Part shown: in pieces, positions 11,043 through 22,126 of the stretch
Layout: every line of letters begins with the position of its first letter
Position numbering within the stretch: position 1 is the stretch's first letter
DNA from: Synaphobranchus kaupii
Taxonomy: Eukaryota > Chordata > Actinopteri > Anguilliformes > Synaphobranchidae
Reading direction: 5' to 3'
Assembly (NCBI GenBank): GCA_029718625.1
Contig: CM056380.1
Span: forward strand, 48,844,620-48,908,619
DNA length: 64,000 nucleotides
Notes under the pieces: generated by a model
What the model was told of the DNA's origin: nothing
What the model saw: the letters and a program-made list of their open reading frames with translations, nothing else
Database searches by the model: none
Position numbers and translations under genes: made by a program

Positions 11043-11102
<60 letters not shown>

Positions 11103-11205
11103 GCGTGTGCGCGTGCGCGTGCGCGTGCGCGTGCGCGTGCGTGTGCGTGCGTGCGTGCGCGTGTGCGCGTGTGTGTGTGTGTGTGCGTGCGCGTGTGCAC
11201 ATGTG
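11043..11205. repeat. Alternating (GT)n-(GC/GT)n tract with Z-DNA potential
   Basis: About 27 GT units pass into a tract of gcgtgcgcgtgcgc and back to GT and gcgcgtgtgcac. Purine-pyrimidine alternation is maintained for about 160 bases, and the CG-containing middle is the classic left-handed DNA former. Arg/Ala/His ORFs through it are artefacts. Confidence 0.9.
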
Positions 11206-11516
11206 TAAGAAAGATTCCCTCTCCTGTACTCTATTATGCATTCCTGCCCGATTTCTCTTCTTGATTAAAATCAATGATTACAGCAGCAAGTAGAAAAACT
11301 GCATGAGGGAAAGGAAAAGAAGGAAATGTGAGAAAACATATTTATAAGTTATAGATTTTTCCTTTTTCTTTCACCCTCCTCTTCAGCGTGCTCAGTGCGA
11401 GCCCTTTTGTGGCAGTATTGATTTGGAGTGCAAGAGTAATAAAACTAATTTCTCAACTTCACAAAGCCTGGGCTGTGTGGACACGGTGGTGCTACTGATG
11501 CTGCAGGACTTTTAGG

Positions 11517-11517
<1 letters not shown>

Positions 11518-11572
<55 letters not shown>
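11518..11572. repeat. (TG)n microsatellite
   Basis: About 26 uninterrupted TG units. Confidence 0.95.
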
Positions 11573-11574
<2 letters not shown>

Positions 11575-11825
11575 GAGAGAACATGATACTAGGACAATTA
11601 CCCCTACTCCAGCCTGTGTTACATGCAACTACCCCCCACCCCTGAACATCCTCCATCAGCATTCAGCATCACTCTTTCAATAAGACACGCTCAGTTATGC
11701 TAGCCCACTCCCCATTCCCATATCCCTGCAGAGAGAGAGAAAATATTCAGACATAAGAAAAACATATTTTAATAAAATATCAAAATACCAAAACAAATTC
11801 CCCTCCCTGACAAATGAACAAAAGC

Positions 11826-12118
11826 TGCAAGTCCTTTTAGGGGAAGGACCAACTGCCTCACTCGCAGCTCAATATGTCTCGGTCTGCCATAACCTGAGGG
11901 ACAGTGAGTAAACCCTTACAATATTATGTATATGTATAAAAAAATATATATATATATTTAATAGTTAATGTTATATTACTCTTATTATGATGTTATTGTT
12001 ACCTTATTTAAAAAAATTTGTATTGTATTGTTACTATGATTAATCTTTCATATTGTTACGCTTTGGCAATATGTATTTTTAAATATGTCATGCCAATAAA
12101 GCATTTGAATTAGAATTT
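11826..12118 (+). mobile_element. L2-like LINE 3' end with C-terminal coding remnant
   Basis: The frame ending at TAA 11909-11911 reads LQVLLGEGPTASLAAQY and then VCHNLRDSE, the kind of C-terminus found at the end of fish L2-type reverse-transcriptase ORFs. About 190 bases later come tttggcaatatg and catgccaataaagcatttga, a typical L2 3' end, before a (GA)n run at 12120-12146. The 5' part is missing, as is usual for LINE insertions. The protein is a fragment only. Confidence 0.7.
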
Positions 12119-12703
12119 GAGAGAGAGAAAGAGAGAGAGAGAGAGCAGGGTGGATCGTTGCACTGATATTCCTAACAGTGTCTAAGTTACTGTGATTTGT
12201 GCTGTTGTTATGTTGTTATTGACTCATGTAGGCAGACCTCACACATGGGATTCAATCAGTGCCTCTCAAGTGTATATGCTTTGACAGCATGGATGTATGT
12301 ATGCCATACCAGTACAGAAAATTAAGATTAAAGAGAAAAGAAAAGAGAGAGAGCGCAAAAGAAGGCGGGAACACGTGAGAGAGAGAACGGGAGAGAGGAC
12401 TTCACTGACAATAGGACCCTACCCTCTTTAATACCGTATCTCCCCTGTGGGCTTTCACTGCCCCCACTTAGCCCTTAGATATTTGATTTCATTGTGTCCC
12501 TCTTCCCTTTTTTTATCCAATAACGGTACTATTGTAAATACAATGAATCAATAAAGTAGTGACTGCTCTCTGGCCTGTCAGCTTTTCCCCCTTCTTTCTT
12601 TCTCTCCCTCTCTCTTGTACTCATCTCCCCTCACCATCTGTCCATCACAAGGTCTCATGTAGAGAAATGAAGGTGGCTTGTACAGTCGTAATGATAGCAT
12701 GTA

Positions 12704-12740
<37 letters not shown>

Positions 12741-13481
12741 GGGAACACGGTGCAGTGTTTGCACGTGAAAATGTGGTGGTGGACAATGCACACCACCAGC
12801 ACATCCCTCTCAATCACCTGCTGGACTGCTGGAGTTTGTGACTCATAGTCTACCACTCCTTGGCAATGCTACATACTACACTAGCCACTTTACTGTCAGC
12901 CTTAGACATTTCACTACACTACAAACCACTTAATGCCTTTATTTTTCTTATTATAGCTAATTATGTTTTGTATTGCAGTTTTTATACTTATATTGTGATC
13001 TTTAGACACATTTATATTGTGATTTTTATACCTATATTTGGCGGGAAGAACAAGAGAAAGTATTCCAATGTTCCATTACTTGTAACACATGGCAAATAAA
13101 ACTTGACACATGAAACTGGAAATATATTTTCTAAATATATTTGATATATATTTAGAAAATATATTTCTCTCAGATAAGCAAACAATAGGATTAGTGTTTT
13201 TACATGGGGTCAGAGGGCACATAGGTTAATGTTTGTAAGGAGTGAAAGTAGTCATTGTAGTTATTTCTGTGGGAAAAACTGAAACAATTCCAGTGTGCAG
13301 ATATCGGGTATGCCCCACAAAACCACAACTTTGTGTGTTCTTTAAGCTGCCATCCCAAATACAATACTAAAATACGTATTATCAATAATGTTAAATATGT
13401 ATTTTTCTGCATTTCATCGAATTATTTGGACTTTTGAATATGCACAAAAACTTCCTGTGAAACTGTCTCCCCGCTTCTCAG
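12119..13481. other. Cadherin intron with microsatellites and a hairpin
   Basis: Contains (GA)n at 12120-12146 and around 12330-12360, (GT)n at 12703-12737, an AT-rich region from 12950, and the perfect hairpin at 13119-13167. No exon recognised. Confidence 0.55.
13119..13167. repeat. Perfect 22-bp inverted repeat with 5-base loop
   Basis: The arm gaaatatattttctaaatat plus at (13119-13140) is followed by ttgat and then by its exact reverse complement (13146-13167). All 22 positions pair. It is AT-rich and could extrude as a cruciform, or be a palindromic MITE relic. Confidence 0.9.
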
Positions 13482-13670
13482 GGCACCGAGCTAAACCCTG
13501 ACAACACTCCCAGTAACGCCAGCGTGACAACCGCCTTCACCATCCTGGTGGTGGACAAGAACGACAACGCCCCGCAGTTCAACAGCTCAGAGTACCGTGT
13601 CCGCATCACCGAGCTGGCCCAGGTCGGCTTCGCCCTGCCTCTTTTCATCCAGGCTGAGGACAAGGATGAG
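13482..13670 (+). CDS. Cadherin-related protein, exon (end of one EC repeat and start of the next)
   Basis: The acceptor ttctcag precedes GGC, and the donor gag|gtgagg follows 63 complete codons, so both ends are phase 0. The exon completes the EC domain begun at 6295-6407 with the linker signature DKNDNAPQF, the calcium-binding Dx-NDNAPxF motif at a domain boundary. It then starts the next repeat (YRVRITELA, then QAEDKDE, a DxD-type calcium motif). Two N-glycosylation sequons are visible, NAS and NSS. The protein segment joins in frame to 26165-26314. The product is a membrane-anchored or secreted calcium-dependent adhesion protein; the exact family member is not determined. Confidence 0.93.
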
Positions 13671-14529
13671 GTGAGGACCGGCACGGGGGGGCGGTATAGA
13701 AAGAAAGGAGAAACTAACAACAGGAAAGAGAGGGACAGAAATAGAAGAACAGGGAAGAGAGGGGTGGAGGAATAAATCGATGGATAAATTGAGGGAGAAC
13801 ATTAAAGAGGTCATTCACCTCTGAAACACACCTGAAAAGAACTACAGTTGTAATTAATTCAGATTTGTCCAAGGGCTGTATGGAATGAACTGAATCTGTG
13901 CACATTTATAGCTTAAATTAAAGTGTTGCAGGATTCCTTTTTTATATAAGCCGTGGACAAAGTTAGCACTGTGCCATATTAAAGTTGTGTGTGCTGCTAG
14001 TTATCACTGTGTTAAGGTGATCTGCGCTCTCCGCTGTACCTGTTTAGTCCAATATTATTATGACAGTTTATTTACATACTTTAGTACAGTATGTTTGCCT
14101 AACTGCAATAGCCTGCCATAACATTCAGCTTTATCTTTGAGAAGTAGCTTTCAATAAAAAATAGTTCCATAGAAATGTTGTTCCAATTGATAATGCTAAG
14201 TGACTACAAAGACTACAAAAGTTTTATTACCATTTCATCATTTGAAATGAGGAAGCAAAGTGCACTGTGGAAGCAGAGTTGATTTGTAAGTGTTGTTATG
14301 CTGCTGTGCAGTCAGGGGGCAGTGCTCTTATCGTTGGGGATCTATGCTGTACCCAAACGTGGGTGGAGGCACAGTTTGGTTAGTGCCAAACTGAAGGGTC
14401 TATGCTGTACTCAAACTGGGAGGTGCAGTTAGTTCTGCACTGTGGAATGTGCATGGTATCGTAGGAGCAGTAAAGCTCTGTGCTCTGCTGGGTGATACTG
14501 TATGTGCTACAAACACTGTAAGCCCTGAG
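13671..14529. other. Cadherin intron, purine tract then unique sequence
   Basis: A GA-rich patch (13695-13770) is followed by AT-rich sequence. From about 14330 loose copies of gtctatgctgtact and cagttag-type words appear. They look like degenerate forerunners of the 35-bp array that begins at 14530. Confidence 0.5.
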
Positions 14530-15880
14530 CTATAGGGCCAGTTAGCTCTGTGCTGTGCTATGAGATATAAGCCAGTTAGCACTGTGCTAAAGGGCCAGTT
14601 AGCTCTGTGCTGTGCTCTGCGCCATAAGGCCAGTTAGCTCTGTGCTGTGCTCTGCTCTATAAGGCCAGTTAGCTCTGTGCTGTGCTCTGTGCTATAGGGC
14701 CAGTTAGCTGTGTGCTGTGCTCTGCGCTATAGGGCCAGTTAGCTCTGTGCTGTGCTCTGCTCTATAAGGCCAGTTAGCTCTGTGCTGTGCTCTGTGCTAT
14801 AGGGCCAGTTAGCTCTGTGCTGTGCTCTGCGCTATAGGGCCAGTTAGCTCTGTGCTGTGCTCTGCGCTATAGGGCCAGTTAGCTCTGTGCTGTGCTCTGC
14901 GCTATAGGGCCAGTTAGCTCTGTGCTGTGCTCTGCGCTATAGGGCCAGTTAGCTCTGTGCTGTGCTCTGCGCTATAAGGCCAGTTAGCTCTGTGCTGTGC
15001 TCTGCGCTATAGGGCCAGTTAGCTCTGTGCTGTGCTCTGCGCTATAGGGCCAGTTAGCTCTGTGCTGTGCGCTGCACTATAGAGCCAGTTAGCTCTGTGC
15101 TGTGCTCAGCGCTATAAGGCCAGTTAGCTCTGTGCTGTGCTCTGTGCTATAGGGCCAGTTAGCTCTGTGCTGTGCTCTGCGCTATAAGGCCAGTTAGCTC
15201 TGTGCTGTGCTCTGCGCTATAGGGCCAGTTAGCTCTGTGCTGTGCTCTGCACTATAGGGCCAGTTAGCTCTGTGCTGTTCTCTGCGCTATAGGGCCAGTT
15301 AGCTCTGTGCTGTGCTCTGCGCTATAAGGCCAGTTAGCTCTGTGCTGTGCTCTGCGCTATAAGGCCAGTTAGCTCTGTGCTGTGCTCTGCGCTATAAGGC
15401 CAGTTAGCTCTGTGCTGTGCTCTGCGCTATAGGGCCAGTTAGCTCTGTGCTGTGCTCTGCGCTATAGGGCCAGTTAGCTCTGTGCTGTGCTCTGCGCTAT
15501 AAGGCCAGTTAGCTCTGTGCTGTGCTCTGCGCTATAGGGCCAGTTAGCTCTGTGCTGTGCTCTGCGCTATAAGGCCAGTTAGCTGTGTGCTGTGCTCTGC
15601 GCTATAAGGCCAGTTAGCTCTGTGCTGTGCTCTGCGCTATAGGGCCAGTTAGCTCTGTGCTGTGCTCTGCGCCATAAGGCCAGTTAGCTCTGTGCTGTGC
15701 GCTGCGCTATAGGGCCAGTTAGCTCTGTGCTGTGCTCTGCGCTATAGGGCCAGTTAGCTCTGTGCTGTGCTCTGCGCTATAAGGCCAGTTAGCTCTGTGC
15801 TGTGCTCTGCGCTATAAGGCCAGTTAGCTCTGTGCTGTGCGCTGCGCTATAGGGCCAGTTAGCTCTGTGCTGTGCTCTAC
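14530..15880. repeat. 35-bp minisatellite, about 38 copies
   Basis: The unit is ggccagttagctctgtgctg followed by tgctctgcgctata and then a or g; spacing between successive ggcc words is 35 bases. Copies differ mainly at the last base (a/g), at tgcgct versus tgtgct or tgctct, and by rare gctgcgct variants. The left end is more diverged than the centre, as expected for an array growing by unequal exchange. No coding potential. Confidence 0.95.
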
Positions 15881-16857
15881 CATATAGGAGATGGCCTTTT
15901 TGCTGCTAGGAGCTATCTGTCAGTCCGTGGGGAGCAGTGTCAGACTGGCCTGTTGAACACCATCCTCTTTAGTTTTACATCATGTGGCCGCCATTCCCCA
16001 TTAGCTGTATCTAACAAGCCCACACACAGACCGGAGCACGCGCACAAACACACACACACATACCTTTGTACACACCCACACACTCAGACAGCCCAGGACT
16101 AGGAGCCCATTCGACTTGACTACAATTTAATTTGCTTTGGAAGAGATGGGATGGAGCATCAAATTATACCTAACGAGGAAAATCAATCACCTCGGGTAGA
16201 GATAAGCCGAAAGCTAGTCAACTTTGATTGATTCCAGCACAGCGGCCGTCTGGGTGGAATTTGACAGATAACCGCAAGTGGAGTGGAAGCAAAGGGGGGG
16301 GGGGGGGTGTTGTTTGGGGAGGGGGGGGGCGGGCATGAGAAAGCAGAGAAGAAAGGGATGAAGAGTGGTAGCATAACTAATGTTGAAGACAGGCGAGAGA
16401 ACAGAGGTAAACAGTGCTAGAGAATGAGAGTGGAGGTTTGAGAGAGAGCGAGAGAGAGAAATAGATAGATAGATAGCGTGGTATTTAAGGGCAGGGCTTA
16501 TTTCTGTTTATTTATTGCTGTTGGCATGGTGATGACGAGCGGAGGCAAGGGACGGGAGCAGCGTTCCGCAGACGCGTCTTCACCAGGTGACGCGGCCACC
16601 TGGCAGCCGATAAGAGCCGTGTCAGCGCCGCGCCGCTTTCCGCTCGGAAGCTCCCGGGCCTCCCAACGAATCCTTCCTGTCGTGTCTGTACCTCAGAGTT
16701 TATTTTTATTTATTTATATATTTATTGTTTGTGAAGCCTCAGGTGATCTGTTAGGGTTTCTCTCTCTGTCGCTTAGATTAAGGTTCTGAACGTCTGCGTT
16801 TACCCATTTATCTTTGTGCGAAACTGTAGAGACTTAGGAGAATCAAAGTCCCATTAT
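15881..16857. other. Cadherin intron with possible conserved elements and a CpG-rich patch
   Basis: From about 16110 to 16280 the sequence is complex and non-repetitive, with ctttgattgatt and ttgacaga words resembling TCF, PBX and MEIS sites, so it could be an enhancer; this is inference only. The G tract at 16294-16334 and GA/GATA microsatellite at 16440-16476 follow. A CpG-rich patch lies at 16530-16670 (gacgcggcc, gcgccgcgcc). Confidence 0.35.
16294..16334 (+). repeat. Poly-G tract, quadruplex-prone
   Basis: A run of 14 G, then tgttgttt, then gggg, a, nine G, c and ggg. Four G-runs within about 40 bases satisfy the usual quadruplex pattern on the + strand. Confidence 0.8.
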
Positions 16858-17195
16858 TTAGAGCATGGATGTTAAAATCTGGACCTCGAATCCAAATGCG
16901 GCCCTGGTTTTCTTTCTCCCAGGTAAATAATTGAACAATTACTGCAACTGATTGACGAGACTGTCTTCACACCTGACTCCTAAGTAAAGGGAGGGTGGAA
17001 AACCAGCAGTTCTCAGACCTCAAGGACCATGATTTCAATACCAGAGGTTTAGAGCATGGGTATTAAAATCTGGACCTCAAATCCAAATCCGGCCCTGGCT
17101 TTCTTTCTCCCAGGTAAATAACTGAACAATTACTGCAACTGATTGGCCAGACTATCTTTTCCTAGGTAAAGAGAGGGTGGAAAACCAGTAGTTCT
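16858..17195. repeat. 190-bp tandem duplication
   Basis: Two copies start with tttagagcatgg at 16858 and 17048 and share gttctc and gagggtggaaaaccag words through their length, with scattered substitutions and a small deletion in the second copy. The sequence style (aaatctggacctcgaatcc) suggests a dispersed fish repeat, not assigned to a family. Confidence 0.8.
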
Positions 17196-18236
17196 CTCAT
17201 TCATGGTGGCTGAGCATGAGCTTATCCTTTATGTGTGTGAGCACACTGTCGATGGATGCCAGGTGTCGGGGAGTCGATCAGTGCCTTTAACATAGATTTT
17301 CTATGTAATAAACAGATATTCAGCACCAGCAACCCTCGGGTCTACATCTGCAGCACTTCCTTATACTTGGTTGTTCAATAGTACAAAAAACATTCCAGTG
17401 GGTAATAGGGTGCTTCTGGTGTTGCTTGTGGTTCTGTGCTTGATGTGGATGCTCTGCCCCGTCCTGAATGTCTATATTGAGCCAGCAGAGTAGAACAGCA
17501 GCTGTCAGGAACAGATCACACATACTGTATACATGACCATAGGACCAGACCAGACCTCAGTCAAGTACTTTATCAACAAATCAGTAGGATCCAAATTAAG
17601 TTTATTTCATAGCAGCGGTAGGTAACACCACATCTGCTTTCCCGTTTCTGTAAAAAGCGTCTTTGTGACAGTTTGTCTGTAAAAAGCGATAGACAAATAA
17701 AATGTAATATTTTATATGCTTTAAAATCCTTTAGACACCTGTGAAATTCCTTTAGGTCATGGACAGTTTTAAAAGAAAATGTATTTTTCACCAATATCCA
17801 GAACAACACTTTTCTTTCATATATGTGTTGTTTTTTAATTTTTTTATTCTGATCTGCTGGAGTGTTTTCAAATTTCACTGGATCCAACGGGGTTAAAATA
17901 TTTAAGATCCATATCCGGCCGGTGGACAACTGCCAAGTGTCTCTTTTCTGTCCTGGTCTGTTACCGGGTAGACATCCATCCAAAGAAACAGGTCTTTTTT
18001 CTCATTTCAAATTGTAAGCCACCTTGGATAAATGCAGTCAGCCGAGTGACTCAACTCCATCACAAAGACGCATCTGCGCAGGTTAGGTGTAGTACATAGA
18101 TACCGTGCAAAATGCACTCTACCCCATTTCAACCTCGCAGTGCCATGCCTAGGAAAGCCTTGTTCCTTTGTAGTGACAATAGGCACAGACACAATAGCAT
18201 AAACACACACCTGTAAAAAACAAACACAGCTAGTGT
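17196..18236. other. Intronic sequence with small LINE/SINE tail-like pieces
   Basis: A piece at about 17670-17705 (tctgtaaaaagcgatagac, then aaataaaatgtaat) and one at 18012-18056 (gtaagccaccttggataaat) look like 3'-tail fragments of fish retroposons. No exon seen. Confidence 0.4.
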
Positions 18237-18371
18237 TACTGTATATAATACTGTAGAACACTAAACACATTCACTATACTGTATATAATACTGCAGAACA
18301 CTAAACACATTCATTATACTGTGTATAATATTGTAGAATACTAAATACATCCACTATACTGTATATAATAT
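18237..18371. repeat. Short outlying array of the 40-bp satellite, about 3.4 copies
   Basis: The units read ctgtatataatactgtagaa then cactaaacacattcactata. This is the same 40-bp unit as the large array at 20577-22126, but more diverged (gcagaaca, cattatactgtgta). Confidence 0.9.
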
Positions 18372-19385
18372 CTGATAAAAAAAAATGTTTTCAATGTACA
18401 AAAATGCCAAGTTACTCACACATAGCCTACAAAGCAGTGTCTAAGTCATTAATTAAAACTTGCAAAAACTAGGTCTGCGGTTAAAAGTATTGATATCAAA
18501 ATGAGGCCAAGTTACAACAAACAGTATTACCTATTGTAGCTCACACTAATTAAACTATCTATAGTCCAAATCAATGCTACCCAATCTCTCATAAATTAGT
18601 TAATGTAATTTGGCCCTGTGTTTTTTCATCTTACTATCTGTGAATCTGTGGTAATGTGGTCATTGAAACTTTGTGGCACAACAAAGTGTAAAATGGCGAT
18701 TATTTATAGTGGAAATAATTTGCAATTCACATTGTAATGTGGTGTGTCGGGTTCGGAGGACCAGACGCGACAGAGAAGGAATCTGCCAGTGCTCACCGTA
18801 GTGAAAGCACCACAAAAGCAGAATAATCCACACAAGGAGAGGGAAGAAAAAATAAAGAATGGGAAAAAACTCCAGACGAAGCCAAAAGAAAACAACCCAC
18901 AAAAGGTGGGCGAACTCGAGACTCGAGCAGAGCAGGGAAAGAGAGAAATACCTAATAAACCAGAGAGAAAAAATTATAGCTACCCAGACAATGAGTGAAC
19001 AAACTCGTAGACTTGAGTAGAAAAAGGAAGGGAGAGAATAACCTCTAGTTCTCAATAAGAGAGAACACTAAAAGAGAAGTAAAGAAAAGAGGTAAATAAA
19101 GCAACTGTCTCCACGAGAACAGTAAGACCAAAACGAGGAACTAAAGTGCAAACGAAAACAAATCCAAAAATTGAAGGAGCTCAAAAGCACAAAAGCAAGT
19201 CCCGCATTACTTTTAAGAACTCTTAAAAGCAAAGTGGTCGCTTATCCTATACCTTACCGGCTTCGAAGTTTAGTGGCAAACAACATAGAAGTGCCGGAAG
19301 TGCGGAGCTTAAATAGCCGGCAGGTAACTCAGCGCAGGTGCGGCGACTGAGTGCCGGAGTAGGAGAAAACCCGGAGCGGAGTGGA
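18372..19385. other. Unassigned segment, possibly LTR-like on the minus strand
   Basis: From about 18738 to 19380 the + strand is A/G-rich. On the minus strand it carries a CG-rich upstream part, a ctatttaagctcc TATA-like word (about 19309-19321) and a long T-rich downstream part ending near cctccgaacccgacac. This could be a solo LTR, but I find no convincing terminal TG..CA pair or target duplication. Confidence 0.25.
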
Positions 19386-19700
19386 AAAAGAATACATTAC
19401 ATTACATTACAATCATTTGGCAGACGCTTTTATCCAAAGCGACGTGCAATAAGTGCATATTGAAGGTCATTGACGCGGCTACAAAGCGAATCCGACAAAG
19501 CACAGCTTTCTCACAGCGTAGGAGCTATCGCTAGTAATAAACATGAGAAGTACACACAGTCAGCTATACATTCTGAACTATAGAATAACCAAAAAACACA
19601 AGTTAAATAGAAAACAGGAAGCGAATACTATAGAATACAGATAATACAGAAAAGAGCATCTAAAGGACATCCAAAGAAAGAACGACCGCAGAAAATAAAA
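19386..19700 (-). mobile_element. LINE-type 3' tail fragment
   Basis: The left boundary is (tacat)n, followed by tttggcagacgcttttatcc and aaagcgacgtgcaataagtg. The same arrangement starts at 52361, where it is attached to a reverse-transcriptase C-terminus. Further matching words (gacaaagcaca, gagctatcgctagtaat) show that both copies belong to one family in minus orientation. Confidence 0.7.
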
Positions 19701-20040
19701 TAAGCCTGCCAAACCATGACTCACATGTGTTACACTGTAAGGAAATGAGTACAGTATAGGCTGTGTTTGAGTTGAACAAGTGTCTGCATGCAGTGCTTTG
19801 GGTGTATGAAAAGCACAGCATGCTTAAAATGCTTAATAATAATAATAATAATAAATTATTAGTATTATTATTTGTAATATTTGTATTTGAATAGAAACCT
19901 GTGTGGTCCTACAGAGCCTAGACATTTTTGTTCACAAATAACATTTGTTATTATTAAACATGTTAAAACAATTACTACTTTAGTTCTTTGGCTTCATCTG
20001 ATCCACAACCATGCAGTAGGCTACATTCATGGGTCAAACA
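19700..20040. other. AT-rich intronic sequence
   Basis: Holds a short (AAT)n run at about 19838-19860. Nothing else seen. Confidence 0.5.
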
Positions 20041-20375
20041 TACAGTGAGGTCCAAAAGTTTGAGGGCAGTGACACAAGTTTTGTTGTTTTGGCTCTGTAT
20101 TCCAGAACACTGGATTTGAAGTGGAACTGTGACTATGAGGTTAAAGTGCAGACTTTCAGCTTTAAGGAACTTAAAGCTTTTGAGGGTTTGTACATATCGG
20201 GTGAACTGCGTAGCAATTGTAGCCCTTTTTATACATAGCACCCCCCCCCCCTCCCCATTTTAGGGGACAAAAAGTAATTGGACAAATTAACATAAACTTA
20301 AGTAAAGTCCTCATATTTAATATTTGGTTACATATCCTTTGCATGTATGTTGCACATATCCTATTGAACTCTAAG
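20041..20375. mobile_element. Tc1-like element relic, one end
   Basis: Starts at cagtgaggtccaaaagtttg after TA and continues with ggctctgtattccagaacac, a poly-C stretch and aaagtaattggacaaatt, the pattern of a fish Tc1 terminal repeat. It decays around 20375 with no transposase. Confidence 0.65.
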
Positions 20376-20547
20376 GAAAAATAAATCAGGAGAAGAAACC
20401 CTTAAAGTGATCATCCATATCTACTGCATATCTCGCAGCAGAGTGATGGTTTGTGGCTCGTTTAATACCTCAGACCCTCGACTTACAGCCAATTAGCCAA
20501 CCATGTGATCCATACTGTTCCAGCATAATTGACAGCTTAATCTAGAC

Positions 20548-20569
20548 CCCCCCCCCCCCCCCCCCCCCA
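20548..20569. repeat. Poly-C tract
   Basis: About 21 consecutive C immediately before the 40-bp array. Confidence 0.95.
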
Positions 20570-20576
20570 ATTCCCA

Positions 20577-22126
20577 TACATATAATATTGTAGAACAATG
20601 TAAATACATCCACTATACTGTATGTAATACTGTAGAACACTAAATACATCCACTATACTGTATGAACACTGTAAATACATCCCCTATACTGTATATGATA
20701 CTGTACAACACTAAATACTTCCACTATACTGTATATAATACTGTAGAACACTAAATACATCCACTATACTGTATATAATATTGTAGAACACTAAATACAT
20801 CCACTATACTTTATATAATACTGTAGAACACTGTAAATACATTCACTACACTGTATATAATACTGTAGAACACTAGACACATCCACTATACTGTATATAA
20901 TATTGTAGAACACTAAATACATCCACTATACTGTATATAATATTGTAGAACACTAAACACATCCACTATACTGTATTTAATACTGTAGAACACTAAATAC
21001 ATCCACTATCCTGTATATAATATTGTAGAACACTAAATACATCCACTATACTGTATATAATATTGTAGAACACTAAATACATCCACTATACTGTATATAA
21101 TATTGTAGAACACTAAATACATCCACTATACTGTATATAATATTGTAGAACACTAAATACATCCACTATACTGTATATAATACTGTAGAACACTAAATAC
21201 ATCCACTATACTGTATATAATATTGTAGAACACTAAATACATCCACTATACTGTATATAATATTGTAGAACACTAAATACATCCACTATACTTTATATAA
21301 TACTGTAGAACACTAAATACATCCACTATACTGTATATAATATTGTAGAACACTAAATACATCCACTATACTGTATATAATATTGTAGAACACTAAATAC
21401 ATCCACTATACTGTATATAATATTGTAGAACACTAAATACATCCACTATACTGTATATAATATTGTAGAACACTAAATACATCCACTATACTGTATATAA
21501 TACTGTAGAACACTAAATACATCCACTATACTGTATATAATATTGTAGAACACTAAATACATCCACTATACTGTATATAATATTGTAGAACACTAAATAC
21601 ATCCACTATACTGTATATAATATTGTAGAACACTAAATACATCCACTATACTGTATATAATACTGTAGAACACTAAATACATCCACTATACTGTATATAA
21701 TATTGTAGAACACTAAATACATCCACTATACTTTATATAATACTGTAGAACACTAAATACATCCACTATACTGTATATAATATTGTAGAACACTAAATAC
21801 ATCCACTATACTGTATATAATATTCTAGAACACTAAATACATCCACTATACTGTATATAATATTGTAGAACACTAAATACATCCACTATACTGTATATAA
21901 TATTGTAGAACACTAAATACATCCACTATACTTTATATAATACTGTAGAACACTGTAACTACATCCACTATACTGTATGTAATACTCCTAGAACACTAAA
22001 TACATCCACTATACTGTATATAATATTGTAGAACAGTAAATACTTTCCACTATACTGTATATAATATTGTAGAACACTAAATGCATCCACTATACTGTAT
22101 ATAATACTGTACAACACTATATACTA
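20577..22126. repeat. 40-bp AT-rich minisatellite, about 38 copies
   Basis: The unit is ctgtatataatattgtagaa plus cactaaatacatccactata. Most central copies are identical. Variant words tactgtag and ctttatataa recur together at intervals, for example near 20811, 21291, 21731 and 21931, showing a loose higher-order pattern. Edge copies carry insertions such as cactgtaaatac. Non-coding. Confidence 0.95.

Noticed and set aside
18738..19380. Solo LTR on the minus strand
   Set aside because: A TATA-like word and promoter-like composition are present, but no matched TG..CA ends or target duplication could be found; kept only as an unassigned segment.
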